From Azolla pinnata (taxonomy: Eukaryota > Streptophyta > Polypodiopsida > Salviniales > Salviniaceae): DNA of 22,922 nucleotides. Below, piece after piece: positions 20,951 through 22,922 of the stretch. A model generated the notes under the pieces. It had not been told where the DNA came from, searched no databases, and was given only the letters and a program-made list of their open reading frames with translations. How positions within the stretch are numbered: position 1 is the first letter of the stretch; the number at the start of each line of letters is the position of its first letter. The position numbers were made by a program, and so were the translations under genes. Where the stretch lies: NCBI GenBank assembly GCA_037176905.1, contig JBBBWG010009424.1, positions 1-22,922 of the forward strand. Reading direction: 5' to 3'.

Positions 20951-22803
20951 AGACTTCATTCTTCCTATTTCTCTGTCGTCGTCTTGTCTGCAGAGACAGC
21001 TGCGGGAAGGTGCACTCGGAGAGACTGTGCAGTGCGTCTGCGATTTTCAAACCGATGCAAGCTCGAGAAAAACCTTCTGAAAACAAGAAAGAGAAAAGTG
21101 CCCAACAAAACCTACTCCATGACTAACCTTCTCAAGGACTTAGGGTTTAGGATTAGGTTTAGGGTTTAGGATTAGGGTTTTAGATTAGGGTTTTAGGGTT
21201 TAGGATTAGGTTTAGGGCTCAAGGTTTCGCTGCATTGTTTCGCTCGATCCAGCACCAAGAAACCTCGGCAAAGAAAAACCTACTGCAAGAATCGAGAATA
21301 GATGAATTCTGCCGGAAGAAGAAACATACAAAATGCTCAAGATGACGCTATAAAATGAGGTTATGCATTTACGGCATCGAAATCGATTCGGTTTGACAAT
21401 GATTCCCGTTGGTAGAGATAGACCAACTACTAGATCAGATTGTCCTAGAGACTGAACTTTCTCGATCGTTTTGAAAGGCATGGGGTAGTATAGGAGAGCA
21501 GTTGTTATGCTTGTACCTCAAGGGTCAAAACATTGGGACCTTTTGGCGTGAAATTGCGAATTTGATTCTTACCATTGTGTTATTATCTTGCGACATGTAC
21601 GTGCACATAAGAGATGCCAATAGATCATTTGATTTCACTATTGGCTCCAATGGGGTCATCTTGGCTTCTTGCCGAATGTAGAATTCCTTCCATTGATTTG
21701 GGTCGATGACTGAAATCTAAAATCTTTCCATTTCAAGTGGGGTATTCAAGATTGACGAATTCCGTTGGAATCCAGTCATCAAGCAACCATTCAGCTCTTA
21801 ATCAATCTTCCGATCAGCAACAAAATTATCAGTATATTACATCGAGGAGATTTGAGAGATTCGAGCTCTTTGGTAGTCGATACAAAGAGCTCCCATATTA
21901 ATCTACAAGCAATCTGAACTCTACAATTTATATCTATTCAAGAGAGAGATTGTTTGCTTTCTACTGCGCAAATCGCATTATGAAACCAAGTATCTTGGCT
22001 TGTACATTAGTGGGTGTGATTCCAAGTATCCATTTGAGAAGCTTGATACGATCATCTGATTCTGCATGTCCAAATTTGGCTAGCAATTGAAATCATCAGT
22101 GAAATCCTACCAAATTTGAAGGCATATGCAATTGGGGTTTCTCTGATTAATGTGTAATCCACCACCAGCATCAGAAGACATTAATACAAAAACAAAACCC
22201 AAAAGATTACCAATTTACCAGCACCGATGCATCCGGAGACTGAAAATTTTCCTGTGAAAAATCCTGTGAAAAGAATTAGGTTATAAATGGTTACTGTTGT
22301 TTTCTTCACAAGGGGGATTTTGTGCGTGGACGACACGCTAGTTGAACAAAAGAAAGAAAAGATATTTTGCGAAGCCCCGAAGCTTCCTGCAAGATAAGGG
22401 CTGAGTAAAAATGGAGCTATGGCATCTAAGCTATGCACTGAAAAGCTCTATCAAAACAATGGAATCCCTAAAGATTCTACCCCCACCTCCCAAAAAAAAA
22501 TCACAAAACTTTCCAAAGCTGTGGAATCCTTCCTAGTTAATATGATACCAGCGGATATCTAAAGTCGCTTTTGCTTTTGACAGCTCTAAGGACATCCAAT
22601 CAAGTTATGTCGGGGGGATGATCAGGAAAGTGGGCATTGGATACTGACATGGACAATGCCAAAGGATGGATACTGTCATGGATCTGGAGGCATGGACAAG
22701 GCATGGGCATCGACAAGGACTGGGTTGATGCCATTGAGACTCACAAGAGAAGGAAGCGATGAATGAACCAACACCAACACAAACATACAACGCGAGGATT
22801 TGG
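20951..22803. other. Upstream region of CPSF100, no gene seen
   Basis: Apart from the telomere-like cluster at 21139-21218, this is ordinary AT-rich sequence. The short ORFs on either strand have no recognisable domain or splice partner. From about 22620 to 22740 the sequence becomes rich in catgg words that grade into the hexamer array at the window edge. Confidence 0.6.
21139..21218 (-). repeat. Telomere-like cluster upstream of CPSF100
   Basis: Ten or so alternating TTTAGGG, TTAGGTTTAGGG and GGATTAGG words appear on the + strand, i.e. CCCTAAA (telo-box-like) in the CPSF100 sense. The cluster is about 440-520 bp upstream of the start codon. It is interstitial, with normal sequence on both sides. 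Confidence 0.85.
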
Positions 22804-22922
22804 GATGGCGATGGTGATGGCGATGGCGAGGTTGATGGCGAGGTTGATGGCGATGGCGATGGCGATGGCGATGGCGATGGCGATGGCGATGGCGATGGCG
22901 ATGGCGATGGCGATGGCGATGG
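22804..22922 (+). repeat. (GGCGAT)n hexanucleotide array, cut by window end
   Basis: Imperfect at first (GATGGT and GAGGTT interruptions), then perfect GGCGAT units from about 22846 to the last base. True length is unknown because the window ends inside it. Confidence 0.95.

Noticed and set aside
21139-21218. True chromosome end or telomere
   Set aside because: The run is short, degenerate and flanked by unique sequence on both sides, so it is interstitial.

Overview
This is nuclear DNA of a land plant. Three plant genes can be read: an intronless CrRLK1L (malectin-like) receptor kinase on the + strand, and two intron-rich genes on the - strand, a subclass III SnRK2 protein kinase and CPSF100, a subunit of the mRNA 3'-end processing complex. 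The introns are AT-rich and mostly 60-1050 bp, and plant-type telomere-like repeats (TTTAGGG) are scattered through the non-coding DNA. The species cannot be fixed from the sequence; a non-flowering lineage (fern, lycophyte or bryophyte) is my guess from the divergence of the proteins and the many simple repeats.

Layout. 1-548: repeat-rich leader of the receptor kinase, with two near-identical ~200 bp copies that each carry the same six-codon upstream ORF. 549-4151: CrRLK1L gene. Its first quarter is a hexamer-based minisatellite encoding a Ser/Pro-rich stretch placed before the signal peptide. 4152-6077: convergent intergenic region with two local tandem duplications. 6078-10024 (-): SnRK2 gene, nine exons, rebuilt completely to 359 aa. 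10025-12755: intergenic region with telomere-like repeats and a ~650 bp tandem array built around a perfect 20-bp palindrome. 12756-20699 (-): CPSF100 gene, eighteen exons, rebuilt completely to 740 aa, with two adjacent introns that appear to start with GC rather than GT. 20700-22922: upstream region of CPSF100 with a long polypurine/polypyrimidine tract, a telomere-like cluster and a (GGCGAT)n array running off the window edge.

The three genes are functionally independent: cell-wall/peptide signalling at the plasma membrane, ABA/osmotic-stress signalling, and nuclear pre-mRNA cleavage/polyadenylation. No operon-like or defence-island logic applies. I found no convincing new multi-gene system. 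The unusual material lies in the non-coding and repeat architecture: repeated small tandem duplications, related ATGG-type hexamer repeats, the palindromic array, the duplicated uORF and the repeat-expanded receptor N-terminus. Exon boundaries were placed by hand from splice dinucleotides, reading frame and remembered family alignments; no transcript evidence was available.
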